Shown here one piece after another: positions 43,196 to 52,762 of a stretch of 64,000 bases of DNA. The stretch is from Desulfurobacterium pacificum. Its GTDB lineage: Bacteria; Aquificota; Aquificia; Desulfurobacteriales; Desulfurobacteriaceae. The stretch lies in the NCBI RefSeq assembly GCF_900182835.1, contig NZ_FXUB01000001.1:1-64000 (forward strand). Direction: 5' to 3'. The translations under genes and the position numbers were made by a program. Positions within the stretch are counted from its first letter, which is position 1. Each line of letters begins with the position of its first letter. The notes beneath the pieces were generated by a model. That model was not told where the DNA came from. It saw nothing but the letters and a program-made list of their open reading frames with translations, and ran no database searches.

Positions 43196-44234
43196 TTCCG
43201 TTCTCCTTCTTCTCTATGAAACTTTCAAAAACCGGTACAACCATAACAGCTATCGGAACGGCAATGACTATTCCCAAAAATCCCCCTAAATACCCTCCAA
43301 CGAAGATAGAGAACAGAATTAGCAGTGGATTTATTCCTGTTGTTCTGCTCATTATTATTGGATAGATTAGATTTTCCAAACCTACTTCTGTAAGAAAAAC
43401 CGTTAAAACACCGATAACTGCCGTTAAGGTACCGTTATCAAAAATCGCCAAAAGAACTGAAGGAATTAATCCGGAAAAGAATCCCACGTAAGGAATCATA
43501 TTTAGAACGCCGGCGACAAAGCCTATAAGGAAGGCATACTTTATTCCAACAATGTAAAGCCCTAACGCTATGTAGATTCCGACGAAAAGTGCGACAAACA
43601 TTTGACCTATAAGGTAGCTGGAAAGGGCGTCGTGAACCTTGTCTATCAGTTTCCTCAACTCATCTTTAATAGAAATTGGGGAAAGCAGTAGATATAACTC
43701 CTTTATTTTCTCTGCGTTTACCAGCATATAGTAAGTTATAAGAGGAACTAAAACTGCGTTTATTGTTATACTGATAGCTGAAAAGACGCCGCTGAAAAGT
43801 CTTTGAATAAGGTTTCCTATGGGCATAGAGCCGAGCTGGGTGTACAAGCCTTTTAGTATGGATTGAAAGGTCAAAGTGCCTGTTGAAAACTTTTTAAAGA
43901 AATGTTCGCCGAAAAATCCGTATATAAAAGTGTCCACTTTTTTAATAAGATGTGGCAGGAATTCAATAAAACTTTGAACCTGAGATACAACTGTTGGGAG
44001 GATGATGAAAAGAACTATAAAAATTACCCATAAGACTGTTGCTAACGTTAGTACTGCTGAGATTCTTCTTCTACCATTTGTTACTTTTGAAAAGAACCTG
44101 AAAAGTGGATGGGAAACGTAGGCAAAAGCAGAACCTAAAAAGAACGGCATTACTGCCGGTTGCATCAAAAACAGAGATAAGACGAGAACGGCGAGAGTTC
44201 CTATAAAGTAAATTTCACTCAGGTATTTCCTCAT
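43164..44234 (-). CDS. AI-2E family (PerM/YdiK) membrane protein
   Basis: This 356-residue protein has about seven transmembrane helices, an N-terminal pair, a mid soluble segment and a C-terminal block with the family signature GFVAGVLNMIPYVGFFSGLIPS. Members export AI-2 or act as Na+/H+ antiporters or permeases; the role here is unknown. It overlaps pgsA by 20 bases and coaE by 32. Confidence 0.88.
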   Translation of the reverse strand: MRKYLSEIYFIGTLAVLVLSLFLMQPAVMPFFLGSAFAYVSHPLFRFFSKVTNGRRRISAVLTLATVLWVIFIVLFIILPTVVSQVQSFIEFLPHLIKKVDTFIYGFFGEHFFKKFSTGTLTFQSILKGLYTQLGSMPIGNLIQRLFSGVFSAISITINAVLVPLITYYMLVNAEKIKELYLLLSPISIKDELRKLIDKVHDALSSYLIGQMFVALFVGIYIALGLYIVGIKYAFLIGFVAGVLNMIPYVGFFSGLIPSVLLAIFDNGTLTAVIGVLTVFLTEVGLENLIYPIIMSRTTGINPLLILFSIFVGGYLGGFLGIVIAVPIAVMVVPVFESFIEKKENGSVNWSNGQHR

Positions 44235-44763
44235 TACTTAACTCCCGAATTCCTTTAACGGTGTAACCAACTGCTGATGCTACGGTAAATGCAGCTGTTG
44301 TTAAGTATAGACCTTTTAAAAATTCTGCGGGTACTCTGAAGTTTAAGCTAATAAGCGTAATGAAAACTGTGAAAAACTGGAAAAATGCAGTTAATTTTCC
44401 CAAAATTGAAGGCTTAATTCTTTTAACCTTTCCGAAAACGGTAAGCAACCATCCTCCCACTATTATTAAAACATCTCTACTTAAAACCAAAATTGTTAAC
44501 CATACAGGGATGATTTTATCAATGTACGAAAGCATAACAAACGCCGAGTTGATTAGGAGTTTATCTACTATCGGGTCTAATATTACTCCTATTGTTGTAA
44601 CTTGGTTTAGTCTTCTTGCTAAAAAACCATCAACAGCATCGCTTACCGCCGCAAGTAGAAATATCCACGTTGCTAATTCAAAGTTTCTGTAGAAAATGGC
44701 TATAATGAAAGCTGGTATCATAAAAGCTCTAAAAGCGGTTATAATGTTTGGCAGGTTTACCAT
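44215..44763 (-). CDS. pgsA: CDP-alcohol phosphatidyltransferase (PgsA-like)
   Basis: The 182-residue integral membrane enzyme has the CDP-alcohol signature DAVDGFLAR followed by G and DPIVDK. PgsA makes phosphatidylglycerol phosphate from CDP-diacylglycerol and glycerol 3-phosphate. The opening MVNLPNIITAFRAFMIP is typical of PgsA. It is the first gene of the long minus-strand run and is divergent from nadC across 25 bases. Confidence 0.9.
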   Translation of the reverse strand: MVNLPNIITAFRAFMIPAFIIAIFYRNFELATWIFLLAAVSDAVDGFLARRLNQVTTIGVILDPIVDKLLINSAFVMLSYIDKIIPVWLTILVLSRDVLIIVGGWLLTVFGKVKRIKPSILGKLTAFFQFFTVFITLISLNFRVPAEFLKGLYLTTAAFTVASAVGYTVKGIRELSNEEIPE

Positions 44764-44788
44764 AGAGTAGCTCCTTTTCGGAGGAATT

Positions 44789-45627
44789 ATGAATCAGCTC
44801 TATATAGAACGGTTAATTTTATCCTTTCTTGAGGAAGATTTAGGCTTTCAGGGAGATTTGTCTTCTGCACCTTTGCCAGAAAAAGAATGCACGGCAGAAG
44901 TTATAGTCAAACAGAACTGCCTTGTGTGTGGAATCGGTTTTTTTGAGAAGGTTTTTCTGCTTTTAGACTCGGAAACGACTTTTGACTGGCGCGTTAAAGA
45001 TGGAGATGAAGTTTTAGCTGGTTCGGTAATCGGTTATATTAAGGGAAACTTAAAAGCCGTTTTGCAGGGCGAGAGGACAGCTCTTAATATACTTCAAAAG
45101 CTTTCAGGTATTGCTACAAATACGGCAAAGTACGTTGAGCTTTTAAAAGGTTCTTCTATAAGGCTTTTGGATACGAGAAAGACAACTCCAGGCTGGAGAG
45201 TTTTAGAAAAGTACGCTACAAGAGTCGGTGGAGCTTTAAATCACCGTTTTGGTCTTTACGATGCGGTTATGATAAAAGATAACCATATTAAAGCTTACGG
45301 TTCTGTTAAGGATGCTGTTTTGAAGGTGAAAGAGGTAATTCCTGTAACTACAAGAGTTGAGGTAGAGGTTGAGAACGAGGAACAGTTGAAAGAAGTTCTT
45401 GAGGTTTTAGATTACGTTGATATAGTTATGCTTGATAACTGGGATTTAGAAAATATCTCTCCTGCGGTTTCCGTTTTGAAAGAACGGAAGAAAGACGTTA
45501 AGATAGAACTTTCAGGTGGAATTGATATTGAGTCTCTTAAAAAAGTAAGAGACTTGCCGATTGATTATGTATCTACGAGTAAAATTATTACTACTGCTAA
45601 TTGGATTGATATAAGTATGGAGTTGCT

Positions 45628-45631
<4 letters not shown>
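44789..45631 (+). CDS. nadC: Nicotinate-nucleotide pyrophosphorylase (carboxylating)
   Basis: NadC makes nicotinate mononucleotide from quinolinate and phosphoribosyl pyrophosphate. The 280-residue enzyme shows EDLGFQGDLSS, ERTALNILQKLSGIAT, LLDTRKTTPGWRVLEKYA, the GGALNHRFGLYDAVMIKDNH active-site stretch, and ELSGGIDIESL. Its stop overlaps the ATG of the cvpA-like gene. An AGGAG site precedes the start. Confidence 0.95.
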
Positions 45632-47228
<1,597 letters not shown>

Positions 47229-47244
47229 TTAGTTTGTTGACTCA

Positions 47245-47273
47245 ATGATAAACTTTATGGGAGTAATGTTCAA
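47245..47273 (-). promoter_or_regulatory. Probable gap promoter
   Basis: On the minus strand TTGAAC (47273-47268) and TATCAT (47250-47245) are separated by 17 bases, 29 bases before the gap start codon. It is a good match to the sigma-70 consensus and spacing. Confidence 0.6.
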
Positions 47274-47287
47274 ATGCACATTTATGT

Positions 47288-47322
47288 TATACTTAGCTAA
47301 ATAGTATTCTGATGGGGGGGGG
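47288..47322 (+). promoter_or_regulatory. -10 element and poly-G ribosome-binding tract
   Basis: TATACT at 47288-47293 could serve as a -10 for the gene at 47325; the -35 is weak. Directly ahead of that gene, nine consecutive G (47314-47322) replace a normal ribosome-binding site, two bases before the ATG. A G-run can pair with the anti-SD tail and can vary in length by slippage. Confidence 0.45.
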
Positions 47323-47324
47323 AA

Positions 47325-47732
47325 ATGACTTCAAAGTCCTTAATCGGAACGTTTATGAGGGCTTATAAAGATGCATTAGAGAGAGAATCAAGCAGCATTA
47401 CTGAGCTACAAAATCCTATATTGAAGCAAAATATTTTAGATATTGCTGTCAAGGTCTTATCAGAGATAGAAGATTCTTTTCTCTTAGAAAAACAATCACA
47501 TGAATTCCAGGCTCTTACTGAGATTCTCCTGTTGAGGATAAAGAAATTAATAGATGAGAGAATTACTGAGAAAAACAAAGAAATTCTTAGTAGGATAGAC
47601 GAAAAGCTTAGTACTATAGAAAATATACTTGAAGAGCTAAAAAAGATAGAAGATAAGATAGAAAGCAAAATGTCAAGAGCCTCCGTCATATATAACTATT
47701 ACGATGAAGAAGAGGAAGATATGATAGACTAA
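47325..47732 (+). CDS. Unknown acidic coiled-coil protein
   Basis: The 135-residue protein is all-helical, with a C-terminal coiled coil (about 70-115, IDEKLSTIENILEELKKIE) and an acidic tail DEEEEDMID. I know no family for it. It lies beside the CRISPR-adjacent SNF2 helicase on the opposite strand and is preceded by a G9 tract. It might be a small accessory gene of a mobile or defence unit; nothing proves this. Confidence 0.55.
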   Translation: MTSKSLIGTFMRAYKDALERESSSITELQNPILKQNILDIAVKVLSEIEDSFLLEKQSHEFQALTEILLLRIKKLIDERITEKNKEILSRIDEKLSTIENILEELKKIEDKIESKMSRASVIYNYYDEEEEDMID

Positions 47733-47764
47733 TTATTAACTAATAAGGACAAAGTATTGTCGCT

Positions 47765-49819
47765 TTATTGCGCGGTTTTCTGTTGTGTTAAATTTTCAAC
47801 GTATTCAACAGCCAAGTTAATGATATCTTCTTTAGATTTTGTTGAAGAAATAGCTTCGTCTATCATCTCTTTTTTTAATAGAAGTTTTTCGTAAATTTTC
47901 CTATCAATTGTTAGACAATCCCTTTGAGCAGCTCCTCCAACAGAAGGATTCAATTTACTGAGAAGGATAAAGTAATCAACGTAAGACGCCTCTTGACCTA
48001 TTCTATGTATTCTATCCATAGATTGTGAGAAATTTTCAAACCTGTAGTCAAGGCTTGTGTAAATAGCAGCGTCTGCAGCTGTTAAGTTTAATCCAGCACC
48101 TACTGTTTGCGGATGTGCAACGATTACCTGTAAACTTCCATTTTGAAAGTCAGAAATTATTTCTTTTCTTTCATTAATGGGAACATCGCCGTCTATTTTA
48201 GCCGCTTTATAACCTTTTTGAGTTAAGTACCTGCATATTCTATCTATTTCAAATCTATAAACTGACCATATAACCGTCTTTTTCTTTCCTCTTTCCTCAA
48301 GAATATCTTCAATTACTTCCAATTTTTCATTACTTACAACTAACGGTTCTGCTTCAGGGGATTCTTTTATGAAACCTGAAGTTATTTGATTAAGTTTGTT
48401 AAGCAAAGCCCAGATATGTGTGGCGAAAACAATAGCTTCTTCCTTAACTTTATTTTTTCTCCATCCTTCAATCTTCGCAATTAAATCCTTTTCTAATTTA
48501 AGATAGTATTTGGTAGTTTTTTCTTTAAGGAGAACGTCCCTTATTAAAAATCTTTTAGGAGGAAGTTCACTTAAAACCTCCTCTTTTTTTACAATAAAGG
48601 ATATACCATCAATAAGCTTTCTAAATTCCTTTCGTTTATTAAAGTAAATTTCCTCAACGCCGCTTTCCGAATCAATAAAGTAAGAACGAAAAATCGCTTT
48701 ACTCCTTAAAGCATGCGGGTGTAGAAATATCATTTGAGCATATATATCTTCAGGACTTCTTGTTATAGGAGTCCCAGTTAATATGTATCTTCTTCTGCTT
48801 ACTCTGGATAAGTAATAAATCCCTCGTGTTCGCTTAGAAAAAGTATTCTTAATTTTTTGAGACTCATCAGCTACTGTAACTTCCACAGTATTCATCACTT
48901 TTAGAGCTAAAAGAGCATCACTTATTAGCTTTCCTATTTTTCCAAATCCCTGTCTTTGTAACAGTTCAAGTTCGTAAATAAGTTTTTCCCTTTTCTTTTT
49001 TGAAAAGAGAGCTTTTCTAAAACCGCTTTTAAGCTTCTTTAAGAAGCTTTTAAGTTTATTGTTTGCATATCTCTGGCTACTGTCTTCTCCCGGGAATTTT
49101 CTAAATTCAGGTAAGAGTCTCCACCAGAAATCGTAGCTTAAAAAAAGATAGTTCAATCTATCTTTTGGACTTTCAACCCAATCCAAGATTTTTTTCCTTT
49201 TTTCTTTTCTATTCCCATCAATTGCAGGAAATACGTTAAAAGGAACCGTTTGGTTTTTCTTGATTTCTTCTATCCAGGTACTGTATATAACCGATACAGG
49301 AGCGAAAACCACGACTTTACTTATATTTTCTGTAAGAAAGAGATAATTCAACGTGTCTATCAGTGCCTTTGTTTTTCCTGTCCCTTGTTCCATAAATAAA
49401 GCGTATTGTCTATTCAATATCAAAAGCGTAGTTGCAATTTTCTGATGAGCATAAGGCTTTACTTTAGAAGGATAATCAAGCGGAAAATAAGAAGTTGAAC
49501 CAGTTAAATTAGCTTTAACTTTCTGATTGCAAAGATACAATAAACTAAGCTGTACAACCTCATCTTCTATTCTTTTCCTTTCTTCAAAGTCATCAGTTTC
49601 TGCAATTGTAAACTTTTCTAAAAGTTCATAATCCTCAGATTCTTGGTAAGGTTTGTAAAAAAACTCATAGGCGTAAAAGGGCAATTTAGCGACTATATCA
49701 CTTTCTTCATTGTATTTCTTTCTAACGTATAATGGTATAGGGTCAAATTCTCCAAACTGACCTTTCCTTACTAAAAAGTGGTCAGGGTTTGATTTTATTA
49801 TCATTCTGCTTCTTCCCAC
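47765..49819 (-). CDS. SNF2-family helicase, phage/plasmid-like
   Basis: This 684-residue protein is a SNF2 motor: Q-like YAHQKIATTLLIL near 123, P-loop EQGTGKT (145-150), motif II VADESQKIKN (an ADES variant of DEAH), motif III LTGTPITRSPED, motif V HPQTVGAGLNLT, and motif VI QSMDRIHRIGQ. The N-terminal 120 residues are novel to me. An insert at about 250-310 is basic. Such short SNF2 proteins occur in phages and plasmids. It stops near a coiled-coil gene and starts 46 bases from the end of the CRISPR array. GTG 49819 is used here; ATG 49804, with GGGAAG upstream, is equally plausible. Confidence 0.82.
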   Translation of the reverse strand: MGRSRMIIKSNPDHFLVRKGQFGEFDPIPLYVRKKYNEESDIVAKLPFYAYEFFYKPYQESEDYELLEKFTIAETDDFEERKRIEDEVVQLSLLYLCNQKVKANLTGSTSYFPLDYPSKVKPYAHQKIATTLLILNRQYALFMEQGTGKTKALIDTLNYLFLTENISKVVVFAPVSVIYSTWIEEIKKNQTVPFNVFPAIDGNRKEKRKKILDWVESPKDRLNYLFLSYDFWWRLLPEFRKFPGEDSSQRYANNKLKSFLKKLKSGFRKALFSKKKREKLIYELELLQRQGFGKIGKLISDALLALKVMNTVEVTVADESQKIKNTFSKRTRGIYYLSRVSRRRYILTGTPITRSPEDIYAQMIFLHPHALRSKAIFRSYFIDSESGVEEIYFNKRKEFRKLIDGISFIVKKEEVLSELPPKRFLIRDVLLKEKTTKYYLKLEKDLIAKIEGWRKNKVKEEAIVFATHIWALLNKLNQITSGFIKESPEAEPLVVSNEKLEVIEDILEERGKKKTVIWSVYRFEIDRICRYLTQKGYKAAKIDGDVPINERKEIISDFQNGSLQVIVAHPQTVGAGLNLTAADAAIYTSLDYRFENFSQSMDRIHRIGQEASYVDYFILLSKLNPSVGGAAQRDCLTIDRKIYEKLLLKKEMIDEAISSTKSKEDIINLAVEYVENLTQQKTAQ

Positions 49820-49865
49820 TTCAATTTTCTAGTTAATTATAGCGCTTTTCCCCAACCCTTGTACT

Positions 49866-50925
49866 GCAATCCCTTCCACTTTTTAGGGCATTTCAACCTA
49901 TGGTAGCAATTACGCCAGAGCAGTTTGAATTTGAGTCGCAATCCCTTCCGCTTTTTAGGGCATTTCAACGGAGAATATTCCGCCCAGACTTTGAATATGT
50001 AATTATCCTAAAGTCGCAATCCCTTCCACTTTTTAGGGCATTTCAACTTACGAACAGACGAGGATAGAAGTGTTTCTTACTCTACCCTCTGGAGCCAGCA
50101 TAACCCTCAGGTGGAGCTACTGGTTAATCGGGTCGCAATCCCTTCCACTTTTTAGGGCATTTCAACCTGCAAAAACCGGTTTAGAAGTAGTAGCAATCAC
50201 TCGGTCGCAATCCCTTCCGCTTTTTAGGGCATTTCAACTTACTTAAAGAAAAATGAATTGGTAAAAGTAGCAATTAATGAGTCGCAATCCCTTCCGCTTT
50301 TTAGGGCATTTCAACTGGGAAATTTTAGGTTGGAAAAATGAAATTATCAATCGTGGGTCGCAATCCCTTCCGCTTTTTAGGGCATTTCAACTATTCAAAG
50401 TTAGCCGAAATACATCGCAAAGATAATGGAATTTGTTGCAATCCCTTCCGCTTTTTAGGGCATTTCAACTCGTTGTGAAGATGAAAGCCTTTGGGAATGG
50501 TTTATTGAGTCGCAATCCCTTCCGCTTTTTAGGGCATTTCAACTTAAGGGAGATATAAAGGAATGCACAGAGTTAGTTCTTGTCGCAATCCCTTCCGCTT
50601 TTTAGGGCATTTCAACTCTTTTTTGAATTTCCATCAGAAGTTTAATTCTTGCGGGCAGTCGCAATCCCTTCCGCTTTTTAGGGCATTTCAACTCTGAAGA
50701 GGTGAGAGTTGAGTAAACGAACGGAAAAGGTCATAGGTCGCAATCCCTTCCGCTTTTTAGGGCATTTCAACTTTCGCAAAGAAGGCAAAGAAACCATAAT
50801 GTTTACCTCCAAAAAGTCGCAATCCCTTCCGCTTTTTAGGGCATTTCAACGAGAAGTATTAAAACAAAAAGGCTGGATAATAGTATCCAGGTCGCAATCC
50901 CTTCCGCTTTTTAGGGCATTTCAAC
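49866..50925 (-). CRISPR. CRISPR array, 14 repeats and 13 spacers
   Basis: Repeats are 35 bases. On the plus strand they begin GTCGCAATCCCTTCC and end AGGGCATTTCAAC, with CCCT and AGGG able to pair. Repeat starts: 49866 (first, 5' end degenerate), 49935, 50013, 50132, 50204, 50281, 50357, 50435, 50509, 50582, 50658, 50737, 50816, 50891. Spacers are 37-44 bases except the third (50048-50131, 84 bases). The distal repeats 1, 3 and 4 carry A in place of G inside the loop, and repeat 8 has GTTGC. The degenerate repeat at the left and cas genes on the right place the leader at the right, so transcription should run on the minus strand. Confidence 0.97.
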
Positions 50926-51099
50926 CCTATCCTTAACCTTAAGTATTTATTTTCAAAGGATTTAAAGTTAATTAAACTTCAGAGAGAAAGGTTTTAAGCC
51001 GTTGTTACACAGTATATTTCTAAGTATATAAAAGTTAGATTCCCCTAATTTCCCTATTCATCTTTCAAAGAACCGTTTCTTAACTCAAGTTTAAATTTT
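50926..51099 (-). promoter_or_regulatory. Putative CRISPR leader
   Basis: These 174 AT-rich bases separate the last repeat from the tandem Cas2 stop. No gene fits. The position next to the best-conserved repeat and to the adaptation genes makes it the likely leader, holding the array promoter and the integration anchor. On the minus strand TATAAA-like and TTAAAT-rich runs occur, but I cannot assign one -10. Confidence 0.55.
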
Positions 51100-51714
51100 T
51101 TAAATCAAAAAATCAAGTTTTTGATAAGGAGTTCCTATTCTTATAGTTTTCTTTTGGCTTTTATAATCAAGCGGATATATGTTAATTTTCCCGTAGTAAG
51201 AATAAGGAATCAATTCATTTATCAGATGTGGAATTAGTATTGGTTTACTGTCTATCTCAAACACGCTCAATTGAACTCTAATACCATAAGATTCAAGGAT
51301 TTGGGAAAGTTCTTTTCTAATGCTATTGTTGTGTATGTCATAAACTATCAGGTATCTACTTATTCTTTTGTTAGAGGTAAGCTGATAGTATATCTCTTCG
51401 TTTAGCATAATTTTTACCTGGTACTTTTCTGCTCTCGGAAATTCATTCTTTATCTCTCTGAGTACTTCTTTTACCTTTTTGGGCAAATAAACTATATTCT
51501 TCTTAGCCCATTTACTTATTGGGTAAAAGAAAACCCTGTCGTCCTTTTCTATCCACTCCTGGATTTTAAGAGTTATTATTTCTATTTGATTTTCGTAGGG
51601 AGAATAAATTTCAAAGCAACTATATTGAACTCGTTTACCGTATTCTTCAAGATAATGTGCTATTTTGTTTCTTATACGGTCATCTGTTATATCGTAGGCT
51701 GCTACATAGAACAC
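51100..51714 (-). CDS. cas2: Tandem Cas2-Cas2 protein
   Basis: Cas2 is normally 80-110 residues. This protein has 204 and contains two Cas2 ferredoxin-like domains. The first (about 1-77) has VAAYDIT with Asp8 and YGKRVQYSCFEI (25-36). The second (about 119-195) has LIVYDIH with Asp126 and YGIRVQLSVFEI (143-154), nine of twelve residues identical to the first. Both end with a strand of the YPISKW / YPLDYK type. A 40-residue charged linker joins them. A Cas2 dimer sits between two Cas1 dimers in the integrase, so the fusion could supply the dimer as one chain. It starts at GTG 51714 overlapping cas1 by 13 bases. Confidence 0.88.
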   Translation of the reverse strand: MFYVAAYDITDDRIRNKIAHYLEEYGKRVQYSCFEIYSPYENQIEIITLKIQEWIEKDDRVFFYPISKWAKKNIVYLPKKVKEVLREIKNEFPRAEKYQVKIMLNEEIYYQLTSNKRISRYLIVYDIHNNSIRKELSQILESYGIRVQLSVFEIDSKPILIPHLINELIPYSYYGKINIYPLDYKSQKKTIRIGTPYQKLDFLI

Positions 51715-52607
51715 TTTCTTCTCACAATTAGAGTTAACCAGTTTAAAAATTGCAGGGAAAAAGATTCTATTTCTTCCCTAATGTCTTCTTCCAACAGGAT
51801 TTCAAGAATTCCTCTAATAGCTTTTTTATCTATTCTGATTCCAGCGTTGGTTTTATAAAAATCCTTTTCTTTAAACAATCCTTTAGAAAACATCTTTCCT
51901 ACTAATTTGATTATTGGAGGTCGCGAGAGTTCAATTATGTCTGAAGCAAGAGTGGCATGCGTCCCCCTCCTGCAGTGGAAGAAACCTTTGAAAGGTTCGT
52001 AACCTTTCGCCAAGATGGCACACAGAATATTCAGGGTAAAAATTGAAAAGGAAAAGCTTAAGACAGAATTCACTTCATCTTCCGGAGGATGGTAGCTCCT
52101 TTTTGTAAATTTGAATGGAGGTGGAATTTCTCTTCTAATCTCATCGTACATGATTCTTCCCATCTCTCCATCAATTGTCAAAAAGTCATTTAGCGTCTCC
52201 GCAACTTCTATTTTCTCGCTTAAAGAATGGAATTTTTCTTCTCTTAAGAAGAAATAACGCTTTATCACAACAAGCTTCCTTCTCAACAACTCTCTTATTA
52301 AAAGGTTCTTTTCACTTTCAAAAACTTTGAACTGACACATTTTTAGGTTTAAAGTTTCACTTTTAAGTTCCCAGGGATTAACAAAAGCTTGAACTTGGAG
52401 CTGATTATTAACAAAGATAACAGGTCTTTTGTGTTTCGTTAGAAATCTCACAGCAGATGCACTTATTTCCACTCCGGGTAGTAGAATGAGATGACTAATT
52501 ATTCCCAATGGAATCTTTGTCTTTGCGCTTTCACTTACAATAATTAAACTGCTAGCTTCTTTTCTTACCTTTTTGCCGTAGCCAGTTACAAGGATGGGTT
52601 TTCTCAA
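51702..52607 (-). CDS. cas1: CRISPR integrase Cas1
   Basis: Cas1 is the nuclease-integrase that inserts new spacers. The 301-residue protein has an N-terminal beta domain and a C-terminal helical domain. The metal residues are visible as Glu148 (GEMGRIMYD), His211 (GYEPFKGFFHC) and Asp223 (ASDIIELSRPPI). It starts at TTG 52607 with AAGG close upstream. It overlaps the tandem cas2. No cas3, cas4, cas5-8, cas9 or cas10 gene is in the window, so the subtype cannot be set. Confidence 0.95.
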   Translation of the reverse strand: MRKPILVTGYGKKVRKEASSLIIVSESAKTKIPLGIISHLILLPGVEISASAVRFLTKHKRPVIFVNNQLQVQAFVNPWELKSETLNLKMCQFKVFESEKNLLIRELLRRKLVVIKRYFFLREEKFHSLSEKIEVAETLNDFLTIDGEMGRIMYDEIRREIPPPFKFTKRSYHPPEDEVNSVLSFSFSIFTLNILCAILAKGYEPFKGFFHCRRGTHATLASDIIELSRPPIIKLVGKMFSKGLFKEKDFYKTNAGIRIDKKAIRGILEILLEEDIREEIESFSLQFLNWLTLIVRRKCSM

Positions 52608-52700
52608 CCTTACCCCAGAATTCCAATTATGTAGATTATAGTTTAGGTTCTTTATTTATGGAATACTAAATAGCTTTTTTAGACAGAAATTTAATGTTGT

Positions 52701-52729
52701 TTGGTTTTTGCGTAAAGACGCATTATATT
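52701..52729 (+). promoter_or_regulatory. Promoter with inverted repeat ahead of the chorismate enzyme
   Basis: TTGGTT (52701-52706), a 17-base spacer and TATATT (52724-52729) form a plausible promoter 34 bases before the start. Inside the spacer TGCGT-AAAG-ACGCA (52709-52722) is an inverted repeat that could be an operator. The gap to cas1 is 155 bases. Confidence 0.45.
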
Positions 52730-52762
52730 TTTCTGTTCAAGTAAAATAAGCGGAGTTTGGGT

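Noticed and set aside
49866-50925. Array transcribed on the plus strand
   Set aside because: The plus-strand repeat ends somewhat resemble other repeats, but the degenerate repeat at the left and cas genes plus AT-rich leader at the right favour the minus strand.
50709-50936. 75-codon frame through the array
   Set aside because: It repeats SQSLPLFRAFQ because it reads across CRISPR repeats.
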